Positions 1 through 8,683 of a DNA stretch of 64,000 nucleotides are shown in pieces (position 1 is the first letter of the stretch; every line of letters begins with the position of its first letter). The notes beneath the pieces were generated by a model that was not told where the DNA came from, ran no database searches, and worked only from the letters and a program-made list of their open reading frames with translations. The position numbers and the translations under genes are program-made. Source of the DNA: Nocardioides deserti (GTDB lineage: Bacteria; Actinomycetota; Actinomycetes; Propionibacteriales; Nocardioidaceae); contig NZ_JACMYC010000001.1 in assembly GCF_014266025.1 (NCBI RefSeq), positions 640,537 through 704,536 of the forward strand, read 5' to 3'.

Positions 1-429
1 CTCGCGCACCGGCAGCAACCGGCCGCCGAGCCGCTCGTAGAAGACGATGCGCCGGCGGTGCTCCTCGACGAGTGCGGGGGAGAGGCCCGGCTCGTCGGGG
101 TCCTCGACGTCCCACACCAACCGGGTGCGCCCCTCCGCGGCCAGCAGCGCGGCCAGGTCGGCCCACATCGCCGAGCCGGTGCCACGACCCCGCCGGCCGA
201 CGGCGTAGTAGCGCAGGAACGTCCACGACGTCGGACCGAGGTCCCGCACCAGCGCGAGGCCGGCCGGGCCGTCCGCGTCGACGTACACCAGCAGCCGGTC
301 GACCAGGAGGTCCTCGAACGGCGCCTGCAGCTCGTCCGGGAAGGCACCCTCGTAGATCGCCCGCACCGCCGCGAGGTCGCCCGTCGACAGCGAGCCGGCC
401 TCGACCAGCCGCCCCTCCGGCGCGCTCAT
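1..429 (-). CDS. GNAT family N-acetyltransferase (3' end cut by window edge)
   Basis: Only the first 143 codons are inside the window; the C-terminus lies beyond position 1. The reading frame shows a GNAT-like fold: a strand ending FLRYYAVGRRGRGTGSAMW (about residues 74-92), where RRGRGTG fits the acetyl-CoA pyrophosphate-binding R/Q-x-x-G-x-G/A loop, followed by LVWDVEDPDE and the helix RRIVFYERLGGRLL typical of the end of the domain. It would transfer an acetyl group from acetyl-CoA to an unidentified amine. The ATG overlaps the stop of the upstream amidohydrolase (ATGA), so it is the fourth gene of a coupled minus-strand set. The substrate cannot be told. Confidence 0.8.
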   Translation of the reverse strand, partial: MSAPEGRLVEAGSLSTGDLAAVRAIYEGAFPDELQAPFEDLLVDRLLVYVDADGPAGLALVRDLGPTSWTFLRYYAVGRRGRGTGSAMWADLAALLAAEGRTRLVWDVEDPDEPGLSPALVEEHRRRIVFYERLGGRLLPVRE

Positions 430-2044
430 CCGTGCACCAGCCGTCCGCCGAGCACCGTGCGCAGCACCTCGATGTCGCGGATCCGCGACGGGTCGACGGT
501 CGCCGGGTCGTCGGAGAGCACCGCCAGGTCCGCCAGCCGCCCGGGCAGCACCTGGCCGCGCTCGTGCTCCTGGTGGGAGGCGTACGCCGACCCCAGCGTG
601 TACGCCGTCAGCGCCTCCAGCCCCGTCATCGCCTCCTCGCGGCCCAGCGGCTGCCCGCCGTCGGTGGTGCGGTTGACCAGGTCGTGGATGCCGAGCAGCG
701 GGCGGCCGTCGACCACCGGTCGGTCCGAGCTGCCGGGGACCACGATCCCCGCGTCGAGCAGCGACCGGCCGCGGTAGGCCCAGCCGGCCCGCTCCGGCCC
801 GAGCGCGCGCAGCATCCCGTCGCCGATCTCGCCGACGAACCGCCCCTGCGGCACGGGCACGACGCCGAGCGCGGCGGCGCGCGTGACCTGGTCGGGCCGG
901 GCGACTCCGAAGTGCTCGACCCGGTGGCGCACGTCCGGGCGCGGCCAGCGGCGCTGCGCCTCGTCGTACGCGTCGAGGACGAGGTCGATCGCGGCGTCGC
1001 CGATCGCGTGGGCGGCCACCCGCCACCCGGACCGGTGGGCGTCGAGGATGCGGGTGCGCAGCGCGTCGGCGTCGTCCTGCAGGTAGCCGCGCGAGCCGGG
1101 CGTGTCCGCGAAGTCCTCGGTCAGCGCGCACGTGTGGCCGATCAGCGACCCGTCCGAGAAGACCTTGACCGGGCCGAGCCGAAGCCGGTCGTCGCCGAGG
1201 CCGGTCCTGATGCCGAGGTCGAGCCCGAGCGGCATCCCGTCCGCCTCGTGGGCGGGCACCGGGTGCAGGACGTCCGCGGCGACCATCAGCTCCACGCGGA
1301 CCGGCAGCCGGTCGGCGTCGCGCGCGGCCTGGTAGGCCGCGACCTCGACCGGGCTCTTGCCGATCCAGCCGCCGCCGACGCCGGCCTCGACGACGCTGGT
1401 GATGCCCTCGGCGAGGTAGGCGCGGCCGGCCCGCTCGATGGCGTCGACGAGGGTCGCGACGGGGTAGGGGAGGACCAGCCGGGAGAGCAGCGACTGCGCC
1501 TGCTCCTGCAGCAGCCCGGTCGGGCGGCCGGCGGCGTCGGTGACGACCAGCCCGCCCGGCACGTCGACGGGAGCGTCGGCCAGGCCCAGGTCGGCCAGGA
1601 CCGCGGAAGAGACCACGCACATGTGGCCCGAGGTGTGCTTCAGCCAGACCCGCCGGCCACCGGCCGCTCGGTCGAGCGCGTCCCGGTCGGGGTGCGCGCC
1701 GATCTTGTTCTCGTCGTAGCCCGACCCGACGACCCACGCGTCGGGCCCGAGCGTCGCGGCGCGGGCGGCCACCGCCTCGTAGAGGTGGTCGAGCGACGCC
1801 ACCGGAGGTCCACCTCCGCGAGCGCCAGCCCGTGCCAGGCCATGTGGTTGTGCGCGTCGTGGAAGCCCGGCACCACGACGGCGCCGTCGAGGTCGACGAC
1901 CCGGCGCGCGGCCACGTCCTCGAGCGCCACGACGCGGCCACCGAGCACCGCGACCGACGAGGCCACCGCGGAGTGGTCGGGTCCGCCGAGCGTCCGCACG
2001 CGGGCGTTGGTCAGCAGCAGGTCGGCCTGCAGCGTGCCGCTCAC
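426..2044 (-). pseudogene. YtcJ-like amidohydrolase interrupted by a one-base frameshift
   Basis: Two frames together make one YtcJ/imidazolonepropionase-like metal-dependent hydrolase of about 539 residues, a normal length. The N-terminal part starts at a GTG at 2044 and carries the metal-binding segment VVPGFHDAHNHMAWHG. After EVDLR, near 1801-1805, the frame is lost. The rest (SLDHLYEAVAARAATLG onward to position 426) continues one frame over and includes the later HAIGDAAID and ETNVL-type hydrolase blocks. One missing G in a GGG run (CTCCGGGTGG would restore DLRVASLDHL) explains it. Either the gene is inactive or the base is a sequencing error. The GTG overlaps the ligase stop (GTGA). Confidence 0.8.
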
Positions 2045-3504
2045 GTGAGCTGCGCCTTCGCCACCCGGTGCGAGGCCGTCAGCGGCAGTTCGTCGCGCAC
2101 CGCCCACCGCGAGGGCACCTTGAACGCCGCGAGCCGCTCGGAGCACCACGAGCCGAGCACCGCTGGGACGTCCGCCTCGGGTAGGCCCGGCGCGACGACG
2201 TACGCCATGACCTCCTCGCCGCGCACCTCGTCGGGCACGCCGACGACGGCCGCGAGCCGCACCTCGGGATGGGCCATCAGCACCTCCTCGACCTCGTGCG
2301 CGGCGACGTTCTCCCCGCTGCGCCGGATCATGTCCTTGAGCCGGCCCTGGAGGAAGACCCGGCCGTGCTCGTCGATCCGGGCGAGGTCGCCGGTCGGGAA
2401 CCAGCCTTCGCGGAACGGGTCGGGGTGGCCGAGGTAGCCGGTCATCATCCCCGGCCCGCGCAGCCACAGCTCGCCGTCGACGACCCGCGCCTCCCGGTGG
2501 CCGGCGGGTCGCCCGAGGCTGCCGGTGCCGACCAGGACGTCGTGGTCCTCGGCGGTGACGCGGATGTCGGCGCCGGTCTCGGTCATGCCGAACGCCTCGT
2601 ACCACCCCACGCCCCACCGCTCCTCCAGCGCCGCGTGCAGCGCCGGCGGGATCGCCGAGCACTGCACGGCGCGGACGCGGTGGTCGCGGTCGGCGGGGTC
2701 CGGCGGCATCTTGTGCAGCAGCACCGGCATCGAGGCCAGGCAGTAGAAGTACGTCACGCCGTGCGCGCGCACGCGCTCCCAGAACGTCGAGGGGTGGAAG
2801 CCGTCGAGCACGACCAGGTGCGCACCCGAGAGCAGCGCCGCCACGACGTTCCACTGCGGGTCGACGTAGTGGAACGGCTGCGCGGTGAGCATGACGTCGT
2901 CACTCGTCAGGTGCGGGAACTCCCGGAGCATCGAGCCGCCGAGCGTCGTCCAGTACTCGTGGGTGAGCAGGCAGCCCTTCGGCCTGCCGGTCGTGCCGGA
3001 GGTGTACTGCACGTTGACGACCGCCTCGGGGTCCACCGGACCCTGGTCGTACGCCGACGCGTCGGCGGGCTCCGCGTCCAGCTCGGCGAGCAGCACCACG
3101 TGCGGCGGGCGCGCGAGCCCGTCGAGCACGGCTCGATGCTCGTCGGTGGTGACCGCCAGCCGCACGTCGGCGTCGTCGACGAGGTGCTGGGCGTCGGCGG
3201 AGCGGTAGCGGACGTTCAGCGGCACGATCGCCGCGCCGAGCCGCGCCAGTGCCAGCCAGGTCAGCGGGAAGCCCGGCTCGTTGCCGACCATCACCGCGAC
3301 GTGGTCGCCGGCAGCGACGCCCAGCGCCCGCAACCCCGCGGCGTACGCCGCCGTCCGCTCGGCCACCTCGGCGAAGGTGAGTCGGGTGGTGCTCCCGTCG
3401 GCGGCCTCGAACGTCCACGCCGGCCGGTCCGGCCAGGTGGCGGCCGCGGTCTCGACCGCTGCGACCAGGTCGGCGGGCAGCTGGTCGGGAACCCGCTCAG
3501 CCAC
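2041..3504 (-). CDS. AMP-dependent acyl-CoA ligase (ANL superfamily)
   Basis: A 487-residue adenylate-forming ligase that would activate a carboxylic acid to its CoA thioester with ATP. Visible signatures: the P-loop-like VQYTSGTTGRPKG (about residues 165-177), the A5 block AFGMTETG, the A7 block PTGDLARIDEHGRVFLQGR, and the C-terminal RRSGENVAAHEVEEVL hinge. A complete A10 lysine motif is not obvious; the end reads SHRVAKAQLT, which supplies a candidate lysine. The GTG start at 3504 overlaps the enoyl-CoA hydratase stop by 8 nt and the stop overlaps the amidohydrolase start, so expression is coupled. The pairing suggests catabolism of an organic acid through CoA esters. The substrate is unknown; a CaiC-like carnitine or crotonobetaine ligase is possible. 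Confidence 0.88.
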   Translation of the reverse strand: MAERVPDQLPADLVAAVETAAATWPDRPAWTFEAADGSTTRLTFAEVAERTAAYAAGLRALGVAAGDHVAVMVGNEPGFPLTWLALARLGAAIVPLNVRYRSADAQHLVDDADVRLAVTTDEHRAVLDGLARPPHVVLLAELDAEPADASAYDQGPVDPEAVVNVQYTSGTTGRPKGCLLTHEYWTTLGGSMLREFPHLTSDDVMLTAQPFHYVDPQWNVVAALLSGAHLVVLDGFHPSTFWERVRAHGVTYFYCLASMPVLLHKMPPDPADRDHRVRAVQCSAIPPALHAALEERWGVGWYEAFGMTETGADIRVTAEDHDVLVGTGSLGRPAGHREARVVDGELWLRGPGMMTGYLGHPDPFREGWFPTGDLARIDEHGRVFLQGRLKDMIRRSGENVAAHEVEEVLMAHPEVRLAAVVGVPDEVRGEEVMAYVVAPGLPEADVPAVLGSWCSERLAAFKVPSRWAVRDELPLTASHRVAKAQLT

Positions 3505-4243
3505 GGACGAACTCCGTGCGCGGAGCCTCGCCCTCGCCCGACAGCGACGTGAGGACGGCGTGGTCGACCTCGCGGGCCAGCGCCTCGCCGAAGGTCGCGT
3601 CGAGGCCCTGGTCCAGCACCTGCTTGGCCAGGCTGACCGCCAGCGGCGGCCGGTCGGCCAACTGACGGGCGAGGTCGAGCGCGACCGTCTCGTGCTCGCC
3701 GGGCGGCACCGCCCGGGCGACCATGCCGATCCGCGCCGCCTCCGCGCCCGAGATGCGCTCGCCGAGCAGCAGCAGCTCCTTGGCGCGGGCCCAGCCGACG
3801 AGGTGGGGGAGCAGTCGCGAGATCCCGCCGGTCACCGACAGCCCGACGCCGACCTCGGGGAAGCCGAAGGCGGCGTCCTCGGTCGCGACGACGACGTCGC
3901 AGGCCAGCGCGAACTCGCAGCCGGCGCCGAGCGCGTAGCCGTGCACCGCGGCGACCACCGGCGCGGGCAGCTCGCGGACCAGGCGGGTCACGTCCTGGAT
4001 CGCCTCGAGCCGGGCGCGCGTCTGCAGCACGGTCTCGACCGGCGGCTCCTCCTTGAGGTCGTGGCCGGCGCAGAACGCCCGCCCGTTGCCGCTCAGCACG
4101 ACCGCCCGCACCTCCTCGGCGAGCGCGCGCCGCAGCGCGGCGACCAGCCCGTCGGTCAGCTCGGCGGTGACGGCGTTGAGCCGCTCCGGCCGGTCCAGGA
4201 CGATCCGGGCGACCGCCCCGTCGCGCTCGTAGTGGACGACCAC
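3497..4243 (-). CDS. Enoyl-CoA hydratase/isomerase family protein
   Basis: A 248-residue crotonase-fold enzyme, the usual length for a single-domain hydratase. It carries the CoA-binding and oxyanion-hole segments GRAFCAGHDLK (55-65) and VHGYALGAGCEFALACD (100-116). Both glutamates used by classical enoyl-CoA hydratases are present, E110 in GAGCEF and E130 in GFPEVGVG, so water addition to a 2-enoyl-CoA is plausible. The GTG start at 4243 is first in a run of four overlapping minus-strand genes. The divergent promoter region holds a 20-bp perfect palindrome, probably bound by the neighbouring TetR protein. Confidence 0.9.
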   Translation of the reverse strand: MVVHYERDGAVARIVLDRPERLNAVTAELTDGLVAALRRALAEEVRAVVLSGNGRAFCAGHDLKEEPPVETVLQTRARLEAIQDVTRLVRELPAPVVAAVHGYALGAGCEFALACDVVVATEDAAFGFPEVGVGLSVTGGISRLLPHLVGWARAKELLLLGERISGAEAARIGMVARAVPPGEHETVALDLARQLADRPPLAVSLAKQVLDQGLDATFGEALAREVDHAVLTSLSGEGEAPRTEFVRG

Positions 4244-4277
4244 CGTCCGCCTCCCTCATCTGTCGACGCCCGCACTT

Positions 4278-4297
4278 CCGATCGATCGATCGATCGG
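4278..4297. promoter_or_regulatory. 20-bp perfect palindrome, candidate TetR operator
   Basis: The sequence CCGATCGATCGATCGATCGG reads identically on both strands. It lies 35 bp upstream of the enoyl-CoA hydratase start and 58 bp upstream of the divergent TetR gene, where an autoregulating TetR repressor normally binds. It could control both directions at once. Binding is inferred from position and symmetry only. Confidence 0.6.
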
Positions 4298-4354
4298 GCA
4301 TCCTGACGGTAGGCCGCGACCGGCGGCCGGCACAAGCAGCGGAAGGGGACCGGC

Positions 4355-4960
4355 GTGGCGGGAGCGGCCGACCGGGTGCGCGAGGCGGCGCTCGACCTCT
4401 TCGCGGAGCGCGGCTTCCACGGCGTCGGCATCCGCCAGCTCGCCGAGCGCGCCGGGCTCTCGTCGGCCTCGCTCTACCACTACATGGGGACCAAGACCGA
4501 CCTGCTCGCCGCGATCATGCGTGAGTGCCTCGGACGCCTGGTCGCCGACGCCGAGGCGGCTGCCGCCGAGCACGCGGACCCGACGTCCCGCGTCGAGGCG
4601 CTGGTCCGTGCGCACGTGGTCAGCCACGCCGAGCAGCCCCGGGAGACCCGGGTCGTCGACGGCGAGCTCGCCGCGCTGACGGGGGAGGCGCGGGCCGAGG
4701 TGGTCGCGCTGCGCGACCGCTACGAGCGGGTCTGGCAGGACGCGATCGACGCCGGGACGGCCGGGGGCGCCTTCACGGTCGGCTCGCCGGCCGTCGCCCG
4801 CCGGGCGTTGCTGGAGATGTGCAGCGGCGTCGCGCGGTGGTACGACGCCACCGGCCCGATGCCGCTGGCCGAGCTGGCCGACACCTACGCCGCGCTCGCG
4901 CGCCAGCTGCTCGGCGTACCGACGGCACCTGCGGGCAACGGGAGCGACGCCCCGGCGTAG
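4355..4960 (+). CDS. TetR/AcrR family transcriptional regulator
   Basis: A 201-residue TetR-type regulator. The N-terminal helix-turn-helix is clear (residues about 5-60: AALDLFAERGFHGVGIRQLA, then AGLSSASLYHYMGTKTDLL), and the rest is an all-helical ligand domain. The GTG start is chosen because the HTH begins directly after it. The gene is divergent from the CoA-ester catabolic set and 40 bp ahead of a FadD-type ligase, so a CoA-thioester or fatty-acid ligand is likely by context. The 20-bp palindrome in the shared promoter is its probable operator. Confidence 0.9.
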   Translation: MAGAADRVREAALDLFAERGFHGVGIRQLAERAGLSSASLYHYMGTKTDLLAAIMRECLGRLVADAEAAAAEHADPTSRVEALVRAHVVSHAEQPRETRVVDGELAALTGEARAEVVALRDRYERVWQDAIDAGTAGGAFTVGSPAVARRALLEMCSGVARWYDATGPMPLAELADTYAALARQLLGVPTAPAGNGSDAPA

Positions 4961-5000
4961 CGTTACCGGGCCCGGCACCCGACCTCCAGGAGGATCTCCG

Positions 5001-6701
5001 TTGAGCACCGACGCTCCGCTGTGGGCAGGCTCGTACGCACCCGGGGTGCCGCTCCACCTGGACTACCCGGACCGCTCGCTGGTCGACCAGCTCGAGCTGA
5101 CCGTCGAACGGCACGCGGAGCGGGTGGCGCTGGACTTCCTGGGCCGGACGACGACGTACGCCGAGCTGGCCGACCAGGTCGAGCGGGTCGCGGAGGGCCT
5201 GCGCCGGCTCGGTGTCGGACCGGGGGACCCGGTCGCGCTGCTCATGCCGAACTGCCCGCAGCACGTCGTCGCCTTCCACGCCGTCGTCCGCCTCGGCGCG
5301 GTCGTGGTCGAGCACAACCCGCTCTACACGAGCGAGGAGCTGCGCGCGCCGTTCGCCGACCACGGCGCCCGGGTCGCCGTCGTGTGGGACAAGGTCGTGC
5401 CGGTGGTCGACGCGCTGCGGGAGGGGTCCGCGCTCGAGCACGTCGTCGCGGTCGACCTCACCGCCGCGCTGCCGCTGGGGAAGCGGCTCGCCCTGCGGCT
5501 GCCCGTCGCCAAGGCGCGCCGGGCTCGCGCCGAGCTGACCGCCCCGGCGCCGGGCGCCGTGCCGTGGGCCGACCTGGTCACCGCGCCGCCGGTCGCCGGC
5601 GACCACCCGCGGCCGACCGCCGACGACGTCGCCCTCGTGCTCTACACCTCGGGGACCACCGGCATCCCCAAGGGCGCCGAGCTGCGCCACCGTAACCTGG
5701 TCGCCAACTGCGTGCAGGGCCGCGCCTGGGTCTCCGGGCTGCGCGAGGGCGAGGAGACCTTCCTGGTCGCCCTGCCGCTGTTCCACGCCTACGGCGTCAC
5801 CGTGTCGGTCCTGCTCGGCGTCATGCTGGGCGCCCGGCTGGTGCTGCTGCCCAAGCCCGACGTCGACCTGGTGCTCGACGCCGTCGGCCGCCGCGTGCCG
5901 ACATTCGTCCCGGCCGTGCCGCCGCTCTACCGGAAGATCGCCGAGGAGGCGCAGCGGCGGGGCGTCTCGCTGCAGGGCATCCGCTACGGCCTGTCCGGCG
6001 CGATGCCGCTCCCCGCCGAGCTGGTCGAGCGCTGGGAGGCGACGACCGGCGGTCTGCTGGTGGAGGGCTACGGGCTGACCGAGACCTCCCCGGTCATCGT
6101 CGGCAACCCGATGTCGACCAGGCGGCGGCCAGGCGCGATCGGCGTGCCGTTCCCGGACACCGAGGTCCGCGTCGCCGACCGCGACGACCCGGACCGCGAC
6201 GTCGCGCTGGGCGAGCCCGGCGAGCTGCTCGTTCGCGGCCCGCAGGTCTTCGCCGGCTACCGCGGCCGCCCGGAGGAGACCGATGCCGCCTTCCACGACG
6301 CCTGGTTCCGCACCGGTGACGTGGTGACGATGAGCGAGGACGGCTTCCTCACCGTCGTCGACCGGGTCAAGGAGCTGATCATCACCGGCGGCTTCAACGT
6401 GTACCCCAGCGAGGTCGAGGCGGCGCTGCGCACCCACGCCGACGTGGCGGACGCCGCCGTCGTCGGCGTGCCCGACGGGTCGGGCAGCGAGCAGGTCGTC
6501 GCCGCGGTCGTGGCCGCGCCCGGTCGCACCCCCGACCCCGCGGCCCTCGACGCGCACGCGCGTGCCGCGCTCACGGCGTACAAGGTGCCGCGGCGCTACG
6601 TCGTCCTCGACGAGCTGCCCACCAACCCGATGGGCAAGGTGCTGCGCCGCGAGGTGCTCGCCCTCGTGCGGGAGCGCCAGGAGGCCGGCCCCGCGGTCTA
6701 G
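5001..6701 (+). CDS. fadD: Long-chain fatty-acid-CoA ligase (FadD type)
   Basis: A 566-residue acyl-CoA synthetase activating fatty acids for beta-oxidation or lipid synthesis. It has the ATP/AMP signature YTSGTTGIPKGAE (about 214-226), the EGYGLTETSPV block, the FRTGDVVTMSEDGF motif, VDRVKELIITGGFNVYPSEVE (the FadD linker region) and the C-terminal LPTNPMGKVLRR carrying the catalytic A10 lysine. It starts at TTG 5001: a strong AGGAGG lies at the right spacing and the product begins STDAPLWAGSY. It lies 40 bp behind the TetR gene on the same strand and is probably co-transcribed. It seems intact, unlike the amidohydrolase in the divergent set. Confidence 0.9.
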   Translation: MSTDAPLWAGSYAPGVPLHLDYPDRSLVDQLELTVERHAERVALDFLGRTTTYAELADQVERVAEGLRRLGVGPGDPVALLMPNCPQHVVAFHAVVRLGAVVVEHNPLYTSEELRAPFADHGARVAVVWDKVVPVVDALREGSALEHVVAVDLTAALPLGKRLALRLPVAKARRARAELTAPAPGAVPWADLVTAPPVAGDHPRPTADDVALVLYTSGTTGIPKGAELRHRNLVANCVQGRAWVSGLREGEETFLVALPLFHAYGVTVSVLLGVMLGARLVLLPKPDVDLVLDAVGRRVPTFVPAVPPLYRKIAEEAQRRGVSLQGIRYGLSGAMPLPAELVERWEATTGGLLVEGYGLTETSPVIVGNPMSTRRRPGAIGVPFPDTEVRVADRDDPDRDVALGEPGELLVRGPQVFAGYRGRPEETDAAFHDAWFRTGDVVTMSEDGFLTVVDRVKELIITGGFNVYPSEVEAALRTHADVADAAVVGVPDGSGSEQVVAAVVAAPGRTPDPAALDAHARAALTAYKVPRRYVVLDELPTNPMGKVLRREVLALVRERQEAGPAV

Positions 6702-7120
6702 CCAGCGGGTCCGGTCGTCTGGACCGGTCCTCGGCGGGTCGCGGGCGCGACACGCCGTGGGGCCGAAGATTTTTCACCCGGTTGGGCGATGCAGGCACCG
6801 TTCCTGACCTGCCGTTTTGCGCGTCGGCGCAGGTCAGCAGCACGTTGACACGGGGCGGCGTCGGAGGCGAGTGTGTGCCGTCCGCCCAGGCAGATCGTGG
6901 CCGCGGACCGACGTCCGAGTGACCGGGCCGGGGGGTGTGGTGCCCAACGCCGCTCCAGCCCTGTTCGCGGAGGTCGGTCCGCCCCGCGAGGGTGGACGTG
7001 GAGCAGCCCCCGACCCCCCTAGACAACTTCCCGGCGCCGGCAGCCAGCAGCGGCCGGGATGGCCCGAAGGGGTTCGGGGGCGCTCCGCTGCCCCAGGTGC
7101 GGCCGGATACGGTCGTCCTC
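6702..7120. other. Gene-free stretch between fadD and lnt with two inverted repeats
   Basis: No convincing gene is present in these 419 bp. Just after the fadD stop, GGTCC (6708-6712) pairs with GGACC (6721-6725), a small hairpin that could help termination. A stronger one follows: CTGACCTGC at 6804-6812 is the exact reverse complement of GCAGGTCAG at 6829-6837, with a 16-nt loop. A TTGACA-like hexamer lies at about 6844-6849 and could be a -35 element for lnt. No known riboswitch motif was recognised. Confidence 0.5.
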
Positions 7121-8683
7121 GTGCTGAAGCGGTGCCTCGCCGCCCTCGTGGCCGGCCTCCTCCTGGCGCTCGCCTTCGAGCCCGTCGCCGCGGCGTACGT
7201 CGTGCCCGTCGCCGTCGCGGGCTTCGCCCTTGCCACCCGCGGGCTGCGCGCCCGGTCCGGGTTCGTGGTGGGTCTGGTCTTCGGCGTCGCGTTCTACTTC
7301 CCGCACATCCACTGGATGACCGCCGTCGGCACCGACGCATGGCTGGCGCTGGCCGGGGTCGAGTCCGTGTTCTACGGCCTGCTCGGCGCCGCCGCGGCGT
7401 ACCTCCATCGCCTGCCCGCCTGGCCGCTCTGGCTCGCCGCGGCGTGGACCACGATGGAGGTCTGGCGCAGCGGCTGGCCCTTCAGCGGCATGCCGTGGGG
7501 CCGGCTCGCGTTCGCCGCCGCCGACACCCCCGTCGCGCCGGCCCTGGCGTACGTCGGGATGGTCGGCCTCAGCGCGCTGCTGGCGCTCCTGGGCTGCCTG
7601 CTCGCGGCGCTCGTGCTGGCGCTGGTGCGGGCGCGAGAGCCCGCCGGAGGACGGAGGGCCTTCGTGTCCGGCGCGGTCCTCGCCGGGGTCGCGCTGGTGA
7701 CGGTGCTGCCGGCGCTGGTGCCCTTCGAGCCGGGCGACGACGGAGACGTGACCGTCGCGGCCGTCCAGGGCGACGTGCCGGGACCGGGCAACGACATCCT
7801 CTACGACTACCGCGGCGTGACCGACAACCACGTCGAGGCGACCGTCGCGCTCGCCGACGACGTGGCCGCGGGTCGGTCGGCCCGCCCGGACTTCGTGGTC
7901 TGGCCGGAGAACTCCACCGCCGTCGACCCCTTCGCCGACGCCGCGACCAACGCGGCGATCCGGCGCGCGGTGGAGGCGGTCGGCGTACCCGTCCTGGTGG
8001 GCGCGATCGTCGACGCGGGCGAGACCAACGTGCTCAACCAGGGCATCGTGTGGGACCCGGTGACGGGGCCGGGGGAGCGGTACACCAAGTGGCACCCGGT
8101 GCCCTACGGCGAATACATCCCGTTCCGCGAGTTCTTCACCGGGCAGTTCGGCCGGCTAGCGATGATCCCGCGCGACATGATGAGCGGCACCCGCGAGACG
8201 CCGCTGACCATCGCCGGCACCGCGGTGGGCGACGCGATCTGCTTCGACGTCGCCTACGACGACGGCATCCACGCCCAGGTGCGCAACGGCGCCGAGCTGC
8301 TCGCCGTGCAGACCAGCAACGCGACGTTCATCGAGACCGACCAGATCGACCAGCAGTTCGCCATCACCCGGCTCCGGGCGATCGAGACCGGCCGGACCGT
8401 CGTGGTCGCCGCGACCAACGGCGTCTCGGGCATCATCACGCCCGACGGCGAGGTCGTCACCAGCGCGGCGCCGCGCACGCAGGAGGTGCTCCTCGCCGAG
8501 GTCGGCCTGTGGTCGGGCACCACGCCGGGCGTGCTGGTCGGACCGTGGGTCGGCCGGGGCGCCGCCGTGCTCACGGGTCTCGGCCTGCTGTGGTCCGTGC
8601 TCACGTATCGTCGGCGGCGGGAGACGCCCGTGCCCGCCGCTCCGGCGGGGCCGGGGAGCGAGGAGCAGGGGAGCGTGCGGTGA
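7121..8683 (+). CDS. lnt: Apolipoprotein N-acyltransferase
   Basis: An integral-membrane enzyme that N-acylates the lipidated cysteine of lipoproteins. The first half has several hydrophobic segments; the second half is a nitrilase-like domain with the expected catalytic triad: E263 in VVWPENST, K323 in RYTKWHPVPYGEY and C374 in GDAICFDVAYDD. From the GTG at 7121 the product has 520 residues and begins VLKRCLAALVAGLLLALAF, a first membrane helix. A GTG at 7097 is also possible. Its stop overlaps the start of ppm1. In Mycobacterium tuberculosis the same two activities are fused in one protein; here they are separate but coupled. Confidence 0.93.
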   Translation: MLKRCLAALVAGLLLALAFEPVAAAYVVPVAVAGFALATRGLRARSGFVVGLVFGVAFYFPHIHWMTAVGTDAWLALAGVESVFYGLLGAAAAYLHRLPAWPLWLAAAWTTMEVWRSGWPFSGMPWGRLAFAAADTPVAPALAYVGMVGLSALLALLGCLLAALVLALVRAREPAGGRRAFVSGAVLAGVALVTVLPALVPFEPGDDGDVTVAAVQGDVPGPGNDILYDYRGVTDNHVEATVALADDVAAGRSARPDFVVWPENSTAVDPFADAATNAAIRRAVEAVGVPVLVGAIVDAGETNVLNQGIVWDPVTGPGERYTKWHPVPYGEYIPFREFFTGQFGRLAMIPRDMMSGTRETPLTIAGTAVGDAICFDVAYDDGIHAQVRNGAELLAVQTSNATFIETDQIDQQFAITRLRAIETGRTVVVAATNGVSGIITPDGEVVTSAAPRTQEVLLAEVGLWSGTTPGVLVGPWVGRGAAVLTGLGLLWSVLTYRRRRETPVPAAPAGPGSEEQGSVR

